Below are positions 49,991 through 59,169 of a stretch of DNA of 64,000 bases, one piece after another. This DNA is from XBB1006 sp051877515 (lineage in GTDB: Bacteria; Bacillota; Clostridia; Lachnospirales; Lachnospiraceae). Made by a program: the position numbers and the translations under genes. Position 1 is the stretch's first letter; the number at the start of each line of letters is the position of its first letter. The notes beneath the pieces are model-generated. The model was not told where the DNA came from. It worked only from the letters and a program-made list of their open reading frames with translations, and did not search any database. The DNA lies in contig JBJEIY010000017.1 of NCBI GenBank assembly GCA_051877515.1, forward strand, positions 62,001-126,000, in the 5' to 3' direction.

Positions 49991-50023
49991 CGCGTAGAGA
50001 GTTTAGGTTCTATGCGCTTTTTT
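49990..50023 (+). terminator. Riboswitch expression-platform terminator
   Basis: GCGCGTAGA (49990-49998) and TCTATGCGC (50009-50017) pair over nine bases with one G-T pair and are followed by six T. It starts at the 3' end of the second aptamer, so glycine binding could prevent its formation. Between it and gcvT lie about 95 bases in which nothing else was recognised. Confidence 0.88.
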
Positions 50024-50118
50024 CGTTACCTATTTAACATAGTGCCCAAAGAGGCACGCGGGTATTCAGAAGATCAATTATGAAATTGAATTTATAGCAC
50101 AAAGAGAGGAGCAAAACA

Positions 50119-51222
50119 ATGGAAAAGAAAACAGTTTTGTATGACAAGCACGTACAGGCAAACGGAAAAATCGTACCTTTCGCAGGTTACCTTTTGCCGG
50201 TACAGTACGAAACAGGTGTAATCACAGAGCACATGACTGTTCGTACAGGAGTGGGTATGTTTGATGTTTCCCACATGGGTGAGATCACATGTAAAGGACC
50301 GGACGCATTAAAGAACATTAACTACCTGATGACAAACTGCTTTGACGATATGTATGATGGTCAGGCAAGATACACCACAATGTGTAACGACAAGGGTGGT
50401 GTTGTAGATGATTTCATCGTTTACCGCAAAGGTGACAATGACTACATGCTGGTTCCCAACGCAGCCAACAAAGACAAAGACTACAAATGGATCGTAGAGC
50501 ATCAGTTTGGCGATGTGGTATTCGAGGATGTATCCGATAAATACGCACAGATCGCTGTTCAGGGACCAAAGGCCAAAGACGTGATCTTAAAGATGGTAGA
50601 TCCGGAGATGATCCCGAAGAAATATTACAGTGCAAACTTCAATGCAACCGTAGCAGGAATTGACTGTATCTTATCCAGAACCGGATATACCGGAGAAATG
50701 GGATACGAGATTTATCTTCCTGTTGAGAATGCAGAGAAAATGTGGGATGCATTCTTAGAGTATGGTAAAGAAGAGGGACTGATCCCCTGCGGACTCGGTG
50801 CAAGAGATACTCTTCGTATGGAAGCAGCTATGCCACTGTACGGACATGAAATGACAGATGACATTTCTCCATTGGAGACCGGACTTGACAACTATGTTGC
50901 CATGGATAAAGAAGACTTCATTGGAAAGAAAGCATTACTGGAGAATCCATCCACTAAGACCAGAATCGGTTTAAAGATTACCGGACGCGGAATTGCAAGA
51001 GAACATATGCCGGTATTTGCAGGAGATATCCAGATCGGAGAAACCACCAGCGGCTCCCACTTCCCATTCATGAACGGAGCTTATGCAATGGCAATCGTTG
51101 ATAAGGATCATGCAGAGATCGGAAGCGAAGTTGCAGTTGAGATCAGAGGTAAGAAAGTAGCAGCAGAGATCGTAGAACTTCCAATCTACAAACGCCCGAA
51201 GAAGGCAGCAGCTGCAAAATAA
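50119..51222 (+). CDS. gcvT: Glycine cleavage system T protein (aminomethyltransferase)
   Basis: Transfers the methylene group from aminomethyl-lipoyl GcvH to tetrahydrofolate and releases ammonia. The 367-residue length is normal. Visible are the N-terminal GKIVPFAGYLLPVQYETGVI, DVSHMGEI, YTTMCNDKGGVVDDFIVYR, SRTGYTGEMGYEIYLP, CGLGARDTLRMEAAMPLYGH and the late GEISRG-like GETTSGSHFPFMNGAYAMAI. It is the first gene of the glycine-regulated operon. AGAGAGGAG precedes the ATG. In this operon the P protein is split, which is usual in Clostridia. Confidence 0.96.
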   Translation: MEKKTVLYDKHVQANGKIVPFAGYLLPVQYETGVITEHMTVRTGVGMFDVSHMGEITCKGPDALKNINYLMTNCFDDMYDGQARYTTMCNDKGGVVDDFIVYRKGDNDYMLVPNAANKDKDYKWIVEHQFGDVVFEDVSDKYAQIAVQGPKAKDVILKMVDPEMIPKKYYSANFNATVAGIDCILSRTGYTGEMGYEIYLPVENAEKMWDAFLEYGKEEGLIPCGLGARDTLRMEAAMPLYGHEMTDDISPLETGLDNYVAMDKEDFIGKKALLENPSTKTRIGLKITGRGIAREHMPVFAGDIQIGETTSGSHFPFMNGAYAMAIVDKDHAEIGSEVAVEIRGKKVAAEIVELPIYKRPKKAAAAK

Positions 51223-51280
51223 AAAAGATCTTTTATCCCCATAGGGGAAAGAAAAATATATTTTAAAAGGAGAAAACATT

Positions 51281-51658
51281 ATGAACACACCAAAGGAATT
51301 AAAGTATAGCAAATCCCATGAGTGGGTAAGAGAAGATGGAGACGTTGTTGTAATCGGATTATCCGATTTTGCACAGAGCGAATTAGGAGATTTAGTATTT
51401 GTAAACCTTCCGGAAGAAGGAGACGAAGTAGAAGCAGGAAGCACATTTGCAGACGTTGAGTCTGTAAAGGCTGTATCTGATGTATATTCACCGGTAACCG
51501 GAGAAGTTGTTGAGATCAATGAAGAGTTACTGGACAACCCTGCACTGATCAACGAAGCTCCATACGATGCATGGTTTGTAAAGGTTAAGAATGTAACCGA
51601 TACCGAAGAACTTTTATCTGCAGATGATTATGATGCATTTTGCGAAAGCGAAAAATAA
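51281..51658 (+). CDS. gcvH: Glycine cleavage system H protein
   Basis: Lipoyl carrier that shuttles the aminomethyl group between the P, T and L proteins. The 125-residue protein has the standard start KYSKSHEWVREDGDVVVIGL and the lipoyl Lys63 in FADVESVKAVSDVYSPVTGE. AAAAGGAG precedes the ATG. It lies 58 bases after gcvT. The lipoate-protein ligase gene a few kilobases downstream is a plausible source of its cofactor. A gene for the L protein (dihydrolipoyl dehydrogenase) is not in the window. Confidence 0.96.
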   Translation: MNTPKELKYSKSHEWVREDGDVVVIGLSDFAQSELGDLVFVNLPEEGDEVEAGSTFADVESVKAVSDVYSPVTGEVVEINEELLDNPALINEAPYDAWFVKVKNVTDTEELLSADDYDAFCESEK

Positions 51659-51678
51659 CAGAAAGGAAGGGTATTGCA

Positions 51679-52998
51679 ATGGGTAGATATGTACCTAATA
51701 CCAAAGCAGAGCAGGAAGCAATGCTCAAAGAGATCGGCTATAAAGATTTTGACGATCTGTTTAGCGTGATCCCGGAGTCTGTTCGTTTGAAAAAGCCGCT
51801 GAACCTGCCAAAGGGATTGAGTGAGCTTGAAACAGCACAAACAGTTAGCGAAATGGCATCCGAGAACGTGATTTACAGAACAGTATTTCGCGGTGCGGGA
51901 GCATATAATCACTATATTCCGGCTATTGTAAAACAGATCACCAGTAAAGAAGAATTTGTTACTGCATATACTCCATATCAGGCTGAAATCAGTCAGGGTA
52001 TCTTACAGTCTATCTTTGAATATCAGACCATGATCTGCCAGCTGACAGGAATGGATGTTTCCAATGCATCCGTTTATGACGGAGCAACTGCAGCAGCAGA
52101 GGCATGCGCTATGTGTAAGGAAAGAAAGAGGAGAACCTACTTTATTTCCGAAACCGTGGATCCAAAGGTCATTGATGTTGTTAAGACCTATTGTTTCGGA
52201 AGCGGATGCAATGTTGTGACCGTTCCTGCAAAAGAGGGACTGACCGACTACGCAAAGGCTGCTGAAATGATGGCAGACAGTGATGCAGCATGTCTGTTAG
52301 TGGCTCAGCCAAACTATTTCGGACAGATCGAAGATGTGAGAAAAGCAGTGGAAGTGGCACATGAAGCAGGGGCAAAAGCGATCGTATCCTGCAACCCATT
52401 CTCTCTGGCTGTATTAGAGACGCCGGCAGAAGCAGGTGCGGATGTGGCAGTTGGAGAAGGTCAGCCTTTAGGACTACCGATGGCATTTGGTGGACCGTAC
52501 ATCGGATTTATGGCATGTAAATCTGATATGATGCGTAAGCTTCCCGGCCGTATCGTCGGACAGACCCAGGATGATAAGGGAAACACTGCTTACTGTCTGA
52601 CCTTACAGGCAAGAGAGCAGCATATCCGTAGAGAGAAAGCAAGCTCCAACATCTGTTCCAACGAAGCACTTTGTGCATTGACCGTTGCAGTTTATACAGC
52701 AGCAATGGGTAGCAGGGGAATCAAAGAAGTTGCTTCCCAGTGTGTAAGCAAAGCACATTATCTGGAAAAAGGATTAGAGAGTGCAGGCTGCACCAGAAGC
52801 TATCAGGGAGAGTTCTTCCATGAGTTTGTTATGAAAAGCAAAGCTCCTGCAGCTAAGATCGTGGAAGCTTTAGAGAAGAAGGGAATTCTTGCAGGACTTC
52901 CTGTTTCTGAGAACGAGATTCTGTGGTGTGCAACCGAGAAGAATACCAAGGCACAGATGGATGAAGTGATTGCTGTTGTAAAGGAGGTGCAGGCATAA
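51679..52998 (+). CDS. gcvPA: Glycine dehydrogenase (decarboxylating) subunit 1
   Basis: N-terminal half of the split P protein, which decarboxylates glycine and loads GcvH. The 439-residue protein begins with GRYVPNTKAEQEAMLKEIGY and shows AYTPYQAEISQGILQSIFEY, TGMDVSNASVYDGATAAAEA and GRIVGQTQDDKGN, all standard for GcvPA. It has a PLP-transferase fold without the cofactor lysine, which sits in the partner subunit. GAAAGGAAGGG precedes the ATG at 51679; the in-frame ATG at 51640 lies inside gcvH. Its stop overlaps the next start by one base (TAATG). Confidence 0.95.
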   Translation: MGRYVPNTKAEQEAMLKEIGYKDFDDLFSVIPESVRLKKPLNLPKGLSELETAQTVSEMASENVIYRTVFRGAGAYNHYIPAIVKQITSKEEFVTAYTPYQAEISQGILQSIFEYQTMICQLTGMDVSNASVYDGATAAAEACAMCKERKRRTYFISETVDPKVIDVVKTYCFGSGCNVVTVPAKEGLTDYAKAAEMMADSDAACLLVAQPNYFGQIEDVRKAVEVAHEAGAKAIVSCNPFSLAVLETPAEAGADVAVGEGQPLGLPMAFGGPYIGFMACKSDMMRKLPGRIVGQTQDDKGNTAYCLTLQAREQHIRREKASSNICSNEALCALTVAVYTAAMGSRGIKEVASQCVSKAHYLEKGLESAGCTRSYQGEFFHEFVMKSKAPAAKIVEALEKKGILAGLPVSENEILWCATEKNTKAQMDEVIAVVKEVQA

Positions 52999-54425
52999 TG
53001 GAACTGATTTTTGAATTGGGACAGGAAGGCAGAGGATTAGACCTTATACCGGAATGTGATGTGGAAGCGGTAACATTAAAGGCACCGGAAAGAAAGCAGG
53101 AAATGCATCTTCCCCATGTTTCTGAAAATGAACTGAGCCGTCATTATACAAAGCTCGCGAAACGTACCCATGGAGTAAACGACGGATTCTATCCATTAGG
53201 ATCCTGTACCATGAAATATAATCCAAAGATCAATGACGCAATGGCAGCGCTGCCCGGATTTACAGAGGTACATCCACTGGCTCCGGTTTCTGCTGTTCAG
53301 GGATGTCTGAAGGCTCTGTATGTTTTACAGAATGCGCTTGCAGAGATTAATGGAATGGACAGATTTACCCTTCAGCCTGCTGCAGGTGCACAAGGAGAGT
53401 TTACCGGATTATTACTGATCAAGGCTTATCACAAGTCTCGCAACGATGAGAAACGTACCAAGATCATCGTTCCGGACTCCGCACACGGAACCAACCCGGC
53501 ATCTGCAACAATGGCAGGATTTGACATTGTCAATATTCCTTCCGGACCGGACGGATGTGTGGATGTGGATGCATTGAAGGCAGCTGTGGGAGAGGATACC
53601 GCAGGTTTAATGCTTACCAATCCAAATACCGTTGGAATTTTTGATAAAAACATTCTTGAAATTACAGATATCATCCATACAGCCGGTGGCCTTTGCTACT
53701 ATGATGGAGCAAACGAGAATGCCATCATGGGACAGTGCAGACCGGGAGATATGGGATTTGATGTGGTTCATCTGAACCTTCATAAGACCTATTCTACTCC
53801 ACATGGAGGCGGTGGACCGGGCAGTGGTGCAGTAGGATGTAAGAACATCCTTGCTCCATTCCTTCCGAGTGTTACGGCTACAAAAACAGCTGATGGATAT
53901 GATTATGCAAGAGCAGAACAGAGCATTGGAAGCATGAGAAGTTTTGCAGGAAATTTCCTTGTTAATGTTAGGGCGCTTTGCTATGTTTTAACACTGGGAG
54001 CAGAGGGTATCAAGGAGGCATCCGCTAATGCAGTTCTGAACGCAAACTACATGCGTGTGAAACTGGCTGATGTATATGACATGGCTTATGATGTAACCTG
54101 TATGCATGAGTTTGTCATGACTCTGGAGAAGAAGAAACATGACATTGATGTCAGTGCAATGGATATTGCAAAAGCAATGTTAGATTACGGCATTCATCCG
54201 CCAACCATGTACTTCCCATTAATCGTTCACGAGGCTCTCATGGTAGAACCTACCGAGACCGAGACAAGAGAAGAAATGGATCATGTGATCAGTGTGCTTC
54301 GCGAGATCATGGAGAAAGCGGAAGAAGATCCGGAGTACATCAAACACAGCCCGCATCATACCGTGATCGGAAGACCGGATGAAGTAGGCGCTGCAAGAAA
54401 CCCGGTAGTGGCTTATACTTTCTAA
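52998..54425 (+). CDS. gcvPB: Glycine dehydrogenase (decarboxylating) subunit 2
   Basis: PLP-bearing half of the split P protein. The 475-residue protein has PLP Lys263 in HLNLHKTYSTPHGGGGPGSG, with FTLQPAAGAQGEFTGL, DSAHGTNPASATMAGFDIV and TNPNTVGIFDKNI ahead of it. Translation is coupled to gcvPA through a one-base overlap. It is the last gene of the gcv operon; a terminator follows at 54497. Confidence 0.96.
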   Translation: MELIFELGQEGRGLDLIPECDVEAVTLKAPERKQEMHLPHVSENELSRHYTKLAKRTHGVNDGFYPLGSCTMKYNPKINDAMAALPGFTEVHPLAPVSAVQGCLKALYVLQNALAEINGMDRFTLQPAAGAQGEFTGLLLIKAYHKSRNDEKRTKIIVPDSAHGTNPASATMAGFDIVNIPSGPDGCVDVDALKAAVGEDTAGLMLTNPNTVGIFDKNILEITDIIHTAGGLCYYDGANENAIMGQCRPGDMGFDVVHLNLHKTYSTPHGGGGPGSGAVGCKNILAPFLPSVTATKTADGYDYARAEQSIGSMRSFAGNFLVNVRALCYVLTLGAEGIKEASANAVLNANYMRVKLADVYDMAYDVTCMHEFVMTLEKKKHDIDVSAMDIAKAMLDYGIHPPTMYFPLIVHEALMVEPTETETREEMDHVISVLREIMEKAEEDPEYIKHSPHHTVIGRPDEVGAARNPVVAYTF

Positions 54426-54496
54426 GGAAAGTGACAGTTTTTTTGAAGAAGAACAAGTAGCAGACAAAGAGTGAGTTGTCCGGCTACAGGAAAAGG

Positions 54497-54542
54497 AGCT
54501 GCCGCATGAACGAAGAATACTTCGTGAAGCGGCAGCTTTTTT
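54497..54542 (+). terminator. Terminator after gcvPB
   Basis: AGCTGCCGC (54497-54505) and GCGGCAGCT (54529-54537) are perfect nine-base arms; an inner ACGAAG/CTTCGT stem extends the hairpin. A T-run of six follows. Confidence 0.9.
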
Positions 54543-54587
54543 CTGACATACAGATGTCAATAGAGTGAAATACAAGGAGAAAATAGC

Positions 54588-55568
54588 ATGATTACATCAT
54601 TAAGACATTTTTGTTCTGACGTGAACGATCCCTTTCAAAATATCGCAACGGAGGAGTATCTTACCTTTCATACCGGTGAGCAGGAGTGTATCCTGTTTCT
54701 GTGGCAGAACAGCAATACCGTTGTGATCGGAAAAAACCAGAATGCATACAAAGAATGTAAGGTGAGCAAACTGGAGGAATCAGGCGGACACCTTGCACGC
54801 CGTCTTTCCGGAGGGGGAGCTGTGTACCATGATCTTGGTAATCTGAACTTTACGTTCTGTGTCCGAAAGAGTGAATACAATCTGGACCGGCAGTTTGGAG
54901 TTATTTTAAGAGCTGTCAATTCTTTTGGATTAAATGCAGAAAGAACCGGAAGGAATGACATTGCCATTGACGGGAAAAAGTTTTCCGGAAATGCTTTTTT
55001 CTCATCCGGAGACTATGCTTATAGCCATGGAACGATCATGATCAATGTCAATTCCGCAAAACTGTCGGATTTCCTTACAGTATCAGAGGCAAAACTCAAA
55101 TCAAAGGGAGTTTCTTCTGTAAAAAGCCGTGTGGTAAACCTTGCACAGCTGAATCCTGACATTACCATTGAGGCAATGAAAAAAGCATTGATCACGGCAT
55201 TTGAAGAAGAATACGGGCTGCCCAGTACCTTGTGGAAACCACAGAAGGAAGAATGGGATGCGATTGAAGAAGGCAGACAAAGATTTGCGTCCGAAGAGTG
55301 GAGATTTGGAACCAGTCCATCCATGAGTAATGAATTCCTCCATCGTTTTGACTGGGGAGAAGTACAGATATTCTTACAGGTGGAAGCAGGAAGGATCAAA
55401 GATGTGAAGGTCTATACCGATGCGCTGGATGCCGGGATGGCTGAAAAGATCCAGACAGCATTGATGGGCAGAATGTATCGTTTAGAGGATCTTAAGAAGG
55501 CCTCGGAGGAACAGACGGAATCCAAAGTTTCCGAGGCAGTTTGCTGGATTGCCGATTCATTGGAATAG
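54588..55568 (+). CDS. lplA: Lipoate-protein ligase
   Basis: Activates lipoate with ATP and attaches it to lipoyl-domain lysines, here most likely Lys63 of GcvH. The 326-residue protein shows the family start FQNIATEEYLTFHTGEQECI, LFLWQNSNTVVIGKNQNAYKE, the glycine-rich ARRLSGGGAVYHDLGNLNFT near residues 70-89 and GRNDIAIDGKKFSGNAFFSS with the catalytic Lys. A C-terminal accessory domain is present. It follows the gcv terminator by 45 bases, so it has its own promoter or depends on read-through. No octanoyltransferase or lipoate synthase gene is nearby, consistent with scavenging. Confidence 0.95.
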   Translation: MITSLRHFCSDVNDPFQNIATEEYLTFHTGEQECILFLWQNSNTVVIGKNQNAYKECKVSKLEESGGHLARRLSGGGAVYHDLGNLNFTFCVRKSEYNLDRQFGVILRAVNSFGLNAERTGRNDIAIDGKKFSGNAFFSSGDYAYSHGTIMINVNSAKLSDFLTVSEAKLKSKGVSSVKSRVVNLAQLNPDITIEAMKKALITAFEEEYGLPSTLWKPQKEEWDAIEEGRQRFASEEWRFGTSPSMSNEFLHRFDWGEVQIFLQVEAGRIKDVKVYTDALDAGMAEKIQTALMGRMYRLEDLKKASEEQTESKVSEAVCWIADSLE

Positions 55569-55681
55569 GAATTCTGTAAAAGAGGCATCTCCAAATAGAC
55601 AAATAGCTGAAAAAATGATAAAGTTATATCATCTGCAGGATTGATTTTCGGGAGAAAATATAAAACATAAGGAGGCAGAAG

Positions 55682-56035
55682 ATGAGTTTGTTGGCGGAAA
55701 CATTGGCCGCATACGGTGCGGACGTAGATGGAGTCATGGATAGATTTTTGGATGATGAGGAATTGCTGATCTCCTGTCTGGATGAGTTTATAGAAGAAAA
55801 TGAGATACCAAGACTGAAGGAATGTCTTGACCGGAAGGATTATAAAGGGGCTTTTGAGGTTGCCCATGCCATGAAGGGAGTAACGGGCAATCTCGGCCTG
55901 ACCCCGCTATATACAGCAGTCTGTGAACTTGTGGAATCATTGCGGGCACAGGAGTATACCCATGTGGAAAAACAGTATGAGGATGTAAAAAACAGGAGAG
56001 AGGAATTCGTAAGTGCTTACGAACAAATGAAGTAG
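55682..56035 (+). CDS. Stand-alone Hpt (histidine phosphotransfer) protein
   Basis: The 117-residue all-helical protein carries the Hpt motif AHAMKGVTGNLGL with likely phosphoacceptor His62. It should relay phosphate between receiver domains. It lies two genes before a hybrid kinase whose own H-box lacks histidine, and one base pair separates its stop from the exonuclease gene. These three genes are probably one transcript. AAGGAGG precedes the ATG. Partner kinase and regulator are not proven; a functional pairing with the downstream His-less kinase is an inference. Confidence 0.9.
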   Translation: MSLLAETLAAYGADVDGVMDRFLDDEELLISCLDEFIEENEIPRLKECLDRKDYKGAFEVAHAMKGVTGNLGLTPLYTAVCELVESLRAQEYTHVEKQYEDVKNRREEFVSAYEQMK

Positions 56036-56036
56036 G

Positions 56037-56792
56037 ATGAAATTAGTTTCGTGGAACGTAAATGGCATCAGAGCCTGCCTGACAAAAGGCTTTATGGATT
56101 TTTTTAATGAGATTGATGCGGATATTTTCTGTATCCAGGAGAGTAAGGTACAAGAGGGACAGGTACAGCTGGAACTTCCCGGCTATTATCAGTACTGGAA
56201 CTATGCGGTAAAGAAGGGCTATTCCGGAACAGCGGTCTTTTCTAAGAAACAGCCCTTGTCGGTTACTTATGGAATGGGAATAGAGGAACACGACCAGGAA
56301 GGCAGGGTAATCACACTGGAATTTGAAACCTTTTACTTCGTGACAGTATATGTGCCCAATTCCAAACAGGAGTTAGAGCGTCTTTCTTATCGTATGGAAT
56401 GGGAAGATGCATTTCTTGCTTATGTTGAAGAATTACAGAAGAATAAGCCTGTGATCTATGCAGGGGATTTAAATGTTGCACACAAAGAGATAGATTTGAA
56501 AAATCCCAAAACCAATCATCACAATGCAGGATTTACAGATGAAGAAAGAGGAAAATTCACCACCGTTCTGGAACATGGATTTATTGATACGTTCCGGTAT
56601 TTCTATCCGGATATGGAGCAGATATACAGTTGGTGGTCCTATCGGTTTAAATCAAGAGAAAAGAATGCAGGATGGAGGATCGATTATTTCATCGCCTCCG
56701 GAGAGCTGAAAGATAAATTAAAAGATGCTAAGATACATACGGAGATAACAGGTTCCGACCATTGTCCGGTGGAGCTTGTGGTGGATCTATAA
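56037..56792 (+). CDS. xth: Exodeoxyribonuclease III / AP endonuclease
   Basis: DNA repair nuclease that cuts at abasic sites and has 3'-5' exonuclease activity. The 251-residue protein shows MKLVSWNVNGIRACLTKGFM, DADIFCIQESKVQEGQ (metal-binding Glu), YVPNSKQELERLSYRMEWE, YAGDLNVAHKEIDLKNPKTN (Asp-x-Asn) and the C-terminal RIDYFIASGEL and TGSDHCPVELVV (catalytic His). These are all standard for the ExoA/XthA family. It is sandwiched between an Hpt gene and a kinase gene, with no functional link evident. Confidence 0.95.
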   Translation: MKLVSWNVNGIRACLTKGFMDFFNEIDADIFCIQESKVQEGQVQLELPGYYQYWNYAVKKGYSGTAVFSKKQPLSVTYGMGIEEHDQEGRVITLEFETFYFVTVYVPNSKQELERLSYRMEWEDAFLAYVEELQKNKPVIYAGDLNVAHKEIDLKNPKTNHHNAGFTDEERGKFTTVLEHGFIDTFRYFYPDMEQIYSWWSYRFKSREKNAGWRIDYFIASGELKDKLKDAKIHTEITGSDHCPVELVVDL

Positions 56793-56814
56793 AACGAAAA
56801 AGAGGGAGCGTTTT

Positions 56815-58470
56815 ATGAAGAGATTATCCATAGTATTTGGTATAGATAACATCATTGCTTTGGCTGTCATCCTGCTGGTATTCCTGGTGCTGGGATGGCT
56901 GTTGCGCAGGTATATTATAAAACAGCAAAAGGCAGTGGAAGAGTACAAAGAACAGGCAGAGAAGTTTCGGACAGAGTATGAAAAAGCCGTTCTGGAAAAA
57001 GAAAAACATGAACATGATAATATTGCAAAAACAGCCTTTTTAAACAGTATGGCGGGGCAACTTCGGACTCCGTTAAGTACCATCCTGGGAATGGATGAAA
57101 TACTGAAAGAAAAAGAATTTGACAAAGAAAGCAGCGAGTATTTGGAGAATATCTACAGTGCCGGCAAGATCATGGAGTCTTTGTTAAACGATCTGTCGGA
57201 TCTGTCTAAGATCGAGAAAGGACAGTTGTTTGTTGAGGAGGCTCCATACAGCATTGCGGAAGTGATCCGGGAGACTTATACCCTGATTAAAACCAGGGCA
57301 GACAACAAATCCATAGATCTGCAGCTGGAGTTTGATGAAAACCTTCCCTCCGTTCTGCGGGGAGACGGAAACCGTATGAAACAGGTTGTTCTGAATCTGC
57401 TGGCAAATGCGGTGGCTTATACCCCCATCGGAAAGGTTTCTTATCAGGTGACTTTTGAACAGACAGATGAGAAAACCATCTGTTTGAAGGTACAGGTGAA
57501 GGATACCGGTATCGGAATTAAAGAAGAGGATATGCGGCAGGCATTCGGACAGTTTCATGAGAAGATCGATCCTCTGGACCGGTTGCTGGATGGACTGGGA
57601 CTGGGTCTTACGGTTACCAACCAGATCCTCCAACAGATGGGAAGCTGCCTGGAGGCAGAGAGTGAGTATGGACAGGGTTCGGTATTCCGTTTTAGTCTGA
57701 AGCAGGAAGTGGAAGATGCCACACCCATCGGTAACAAAGAGCGCGTATTCCGGGACACAGAGAAACAGGTAACAGAAGAAGGACAGGAGTTTCTTGCACC
57801 GGACGCAAAACTTCTGGCAGTGGATGATAACCGCATGAATCTGGCGGTGATCAATGGAATACTTAAGAAAAGCAAGATGCAGGTGGATTGTGCTGCCAGT
57901 GGCAAAGAATGCCTGGAAGCAGTACAGAAGAAAAAATACGATATCATTTTACTGGATCACATGATGCCGGATATGGATGGCATTATGACACTCAAGAAGA
58001 TGCGCAGTATGGAAGAGAACTTAAGCAAAGATGCACCGGTGGTGGTAGTTACTGCCAGCGCGGCATCCGGAGTAAGGGACTTTTATCTGCGGGAAGGGTT
58101 TGATGACTATATTTCCAAACCCATTGAAGTGGCAGTATTGTATAAGACGATCCGCAAGAATCTTCCGGAAGAACTGATCAGTAACCCGAATTCCACCCAG
58201 CAGCAGATTGCGACGGATGTAAAGAGTATCCAGGAAACCATTGAGAAAAACATGACTGCCGAGGATGTGATCCGGACAGCCCGGGCGGTAGAGCAGGATA
58301 TGATGCAGTTTAATCTGGAGCATGCCATGTTACTTCTTAGAAAACTGAAGGAAGCGAATGTTCCTGAAGAGTACAGGGAGAATATTTCAGAAGCTGTTCG
58401 GTGTATGGAAGAAGAGAATTACGAGAAAGCAGCAGGATTTCTGGATGCTATGTCGAAAAGCGTTGAATAG
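56815..58470 (+). CDS. Hybrid kinase lacking the H-box histidine
   Basis: Membrane protein of 551 residues with one N-terminal helix (IIALAVILLVFLVLGWLL), a short coiled coil and a dimerisation segment. The expected FLxxMSHEIRTP reads FLNSMAGQLRTPLSTILG, with Gly81 in place of the phosphoacceptor His. The ATPase domain keeps its N-box (VVLNLLANAVAYTP), DTGIGIKEED and GLGLGLTVTNQIL. A receiver domain follows with Asp381 in IILLDHMMPDMDG, then a helical C-terminal module (about 485-548). It may bind ATP but cannot autophosphorylate in the usual place. The start at 56815 follows AGAGGGAG; the in-frame start at 56776 lies in xth. Confidence 0.9.
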   Translation: MKRLSIVFGIDNIIALAVILLVFLVLGWLLRRYIIKQQKAVEEYKEQAEKFRTEYEKAVLEKEKHEHDNIAKTAFLNSMAGQLRTPLSTILGMDEILKEKEFDKESSEYLENIYSAGKIMESLLNDLSDLSKIEKGQLFVEEAPYSIAEVIRETYTLIKTRADNKSIDLQLEFDENLPSVLRGDGNRMKQVVLNLLANAVAYTPIGKVSYQVTFEQTDEKTICLKVQVKDTGIGIKEEDMRQAFGQFHEKIDPLDRLLDGLGLGLTVTNQILQQMGSCLEAESEYGQGSVFRFSLKQEVEDATPIGNKERVFRDTEKQVTEEGQEFLAPDAKLLAVDDNRMNLAVINGILKKSKMQVDCAASGKECLEAVQKKKYDIILLDHMMPDMDGIMTLKKMRSMEENLSKDAPVVVVTASAASGVRDFYLREGFDDYISKPIEVAVLYKTIRKNLPEELISNPNSTQQQIATDVKSIQETIEKNMTAEDVIRTARAVEQDMMQFNLEHAMLLLRKLKEANVPEEYRENISEAVRCMEEENYEKAAGFLDAMSKSVE

Positions 58471-58488
58471 AAGGATAGATACAGAGAA

Positions 58489-59169
58489 ATGTCATACAAG
58501 AGAGGACGACAGAGATTAAACAGGAAAAAGGTATTGGCAGGGACGATTCTTCTTACGTTGTGCGGCCTTTGTATTCTGGGTCTGGTAGTCAGAAGGAGCA
58601 GGCAGGCGCAGCCTGTGGATGCGGGAGCGCAAATAGCCAGACAGGGGATCAGTTACCTTACACAACCGGAACTAGATGTGGAACTTCTGACGGTAAATGA
58701 GTACAGCAGACCGGGCTTACCCCTTGAAGAGGTAAAAGGAATTGTGGTCCACTATACGGCCAATCCGGGAACTACAGCCATTGAAAACCAAAAATATTTT
58801 GAGGGATTAAAAGACAGCCACATTACCAAAGCCAGTTCCCATTTCATTATAGGGCTGGAAGGTGAAATTGTGCAGTGCATTCCTACATCAGAGATCTCCT
58901 ATGCATCAAATGAAAGGAATGTGGATACGATTTCCATCGAATGCTGCCACAAAGATGACAGTGGCAGGTTTACGAAAGAAACCTATCAGTCCCTGGTGGA
59001 ATTATGTGCCTATTTGATGGGACGGTTTGAACTAAACAGCGAGGATTTGCTTCGTCATTATGATGTGACAGGAAAAAATTGTCCAAAGTATTTTGTGGAA
59101 AATCAATCCGCATGGGATACATTTAAAGAAGATGTGAATTCTTTTATTTTGAAAAACGGAGAAAAGTAA
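58489..59169 (+). CDS. N-acetylmuramoyl-L-alanine amidase (Amidase_2), anchored
   Basis: Cell-wall hydrolase that cleaves the MurNAc-L-Ala bond. The 226-residue protein has an N-terminal membrane helix (VLAGTILLTLCGLCILGLVV) and a catalytic domain of the zinc Amidase_2/PGRP type. Zinc ligands appear as His88 in IVVHYTANPG and His190 in LLRHYDVTGKNCP. The segment ASSHFIIGLEGEIVQCIPTS is also typical. The predicted location is outside the membrane, tethered. No spore-specific marker is seen, so the role could be vegetative or sporulation-related. It lies 18 bases after the kinase gene. Confidence 0.9.
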   Translation: MSYKRGRQRLNRKKVLAGTILLTLCGLCILGLVVRRSRQAQPVDAGAQIARQGISYLTQPELDVELLTVNEYSRPGLPLEEVKGIVVHYTANPGTTAIENQKYFEGLKDSHITKASSHFIIGLEGEIVQCIPTSEISYASNERNVDTISIECCHKDDSGRFTKETYQSLVELCAYLMGRFELNSEDLLRHYDVTGKNCPKYFVENQSAWDTFKEDVNSFILKNGEK

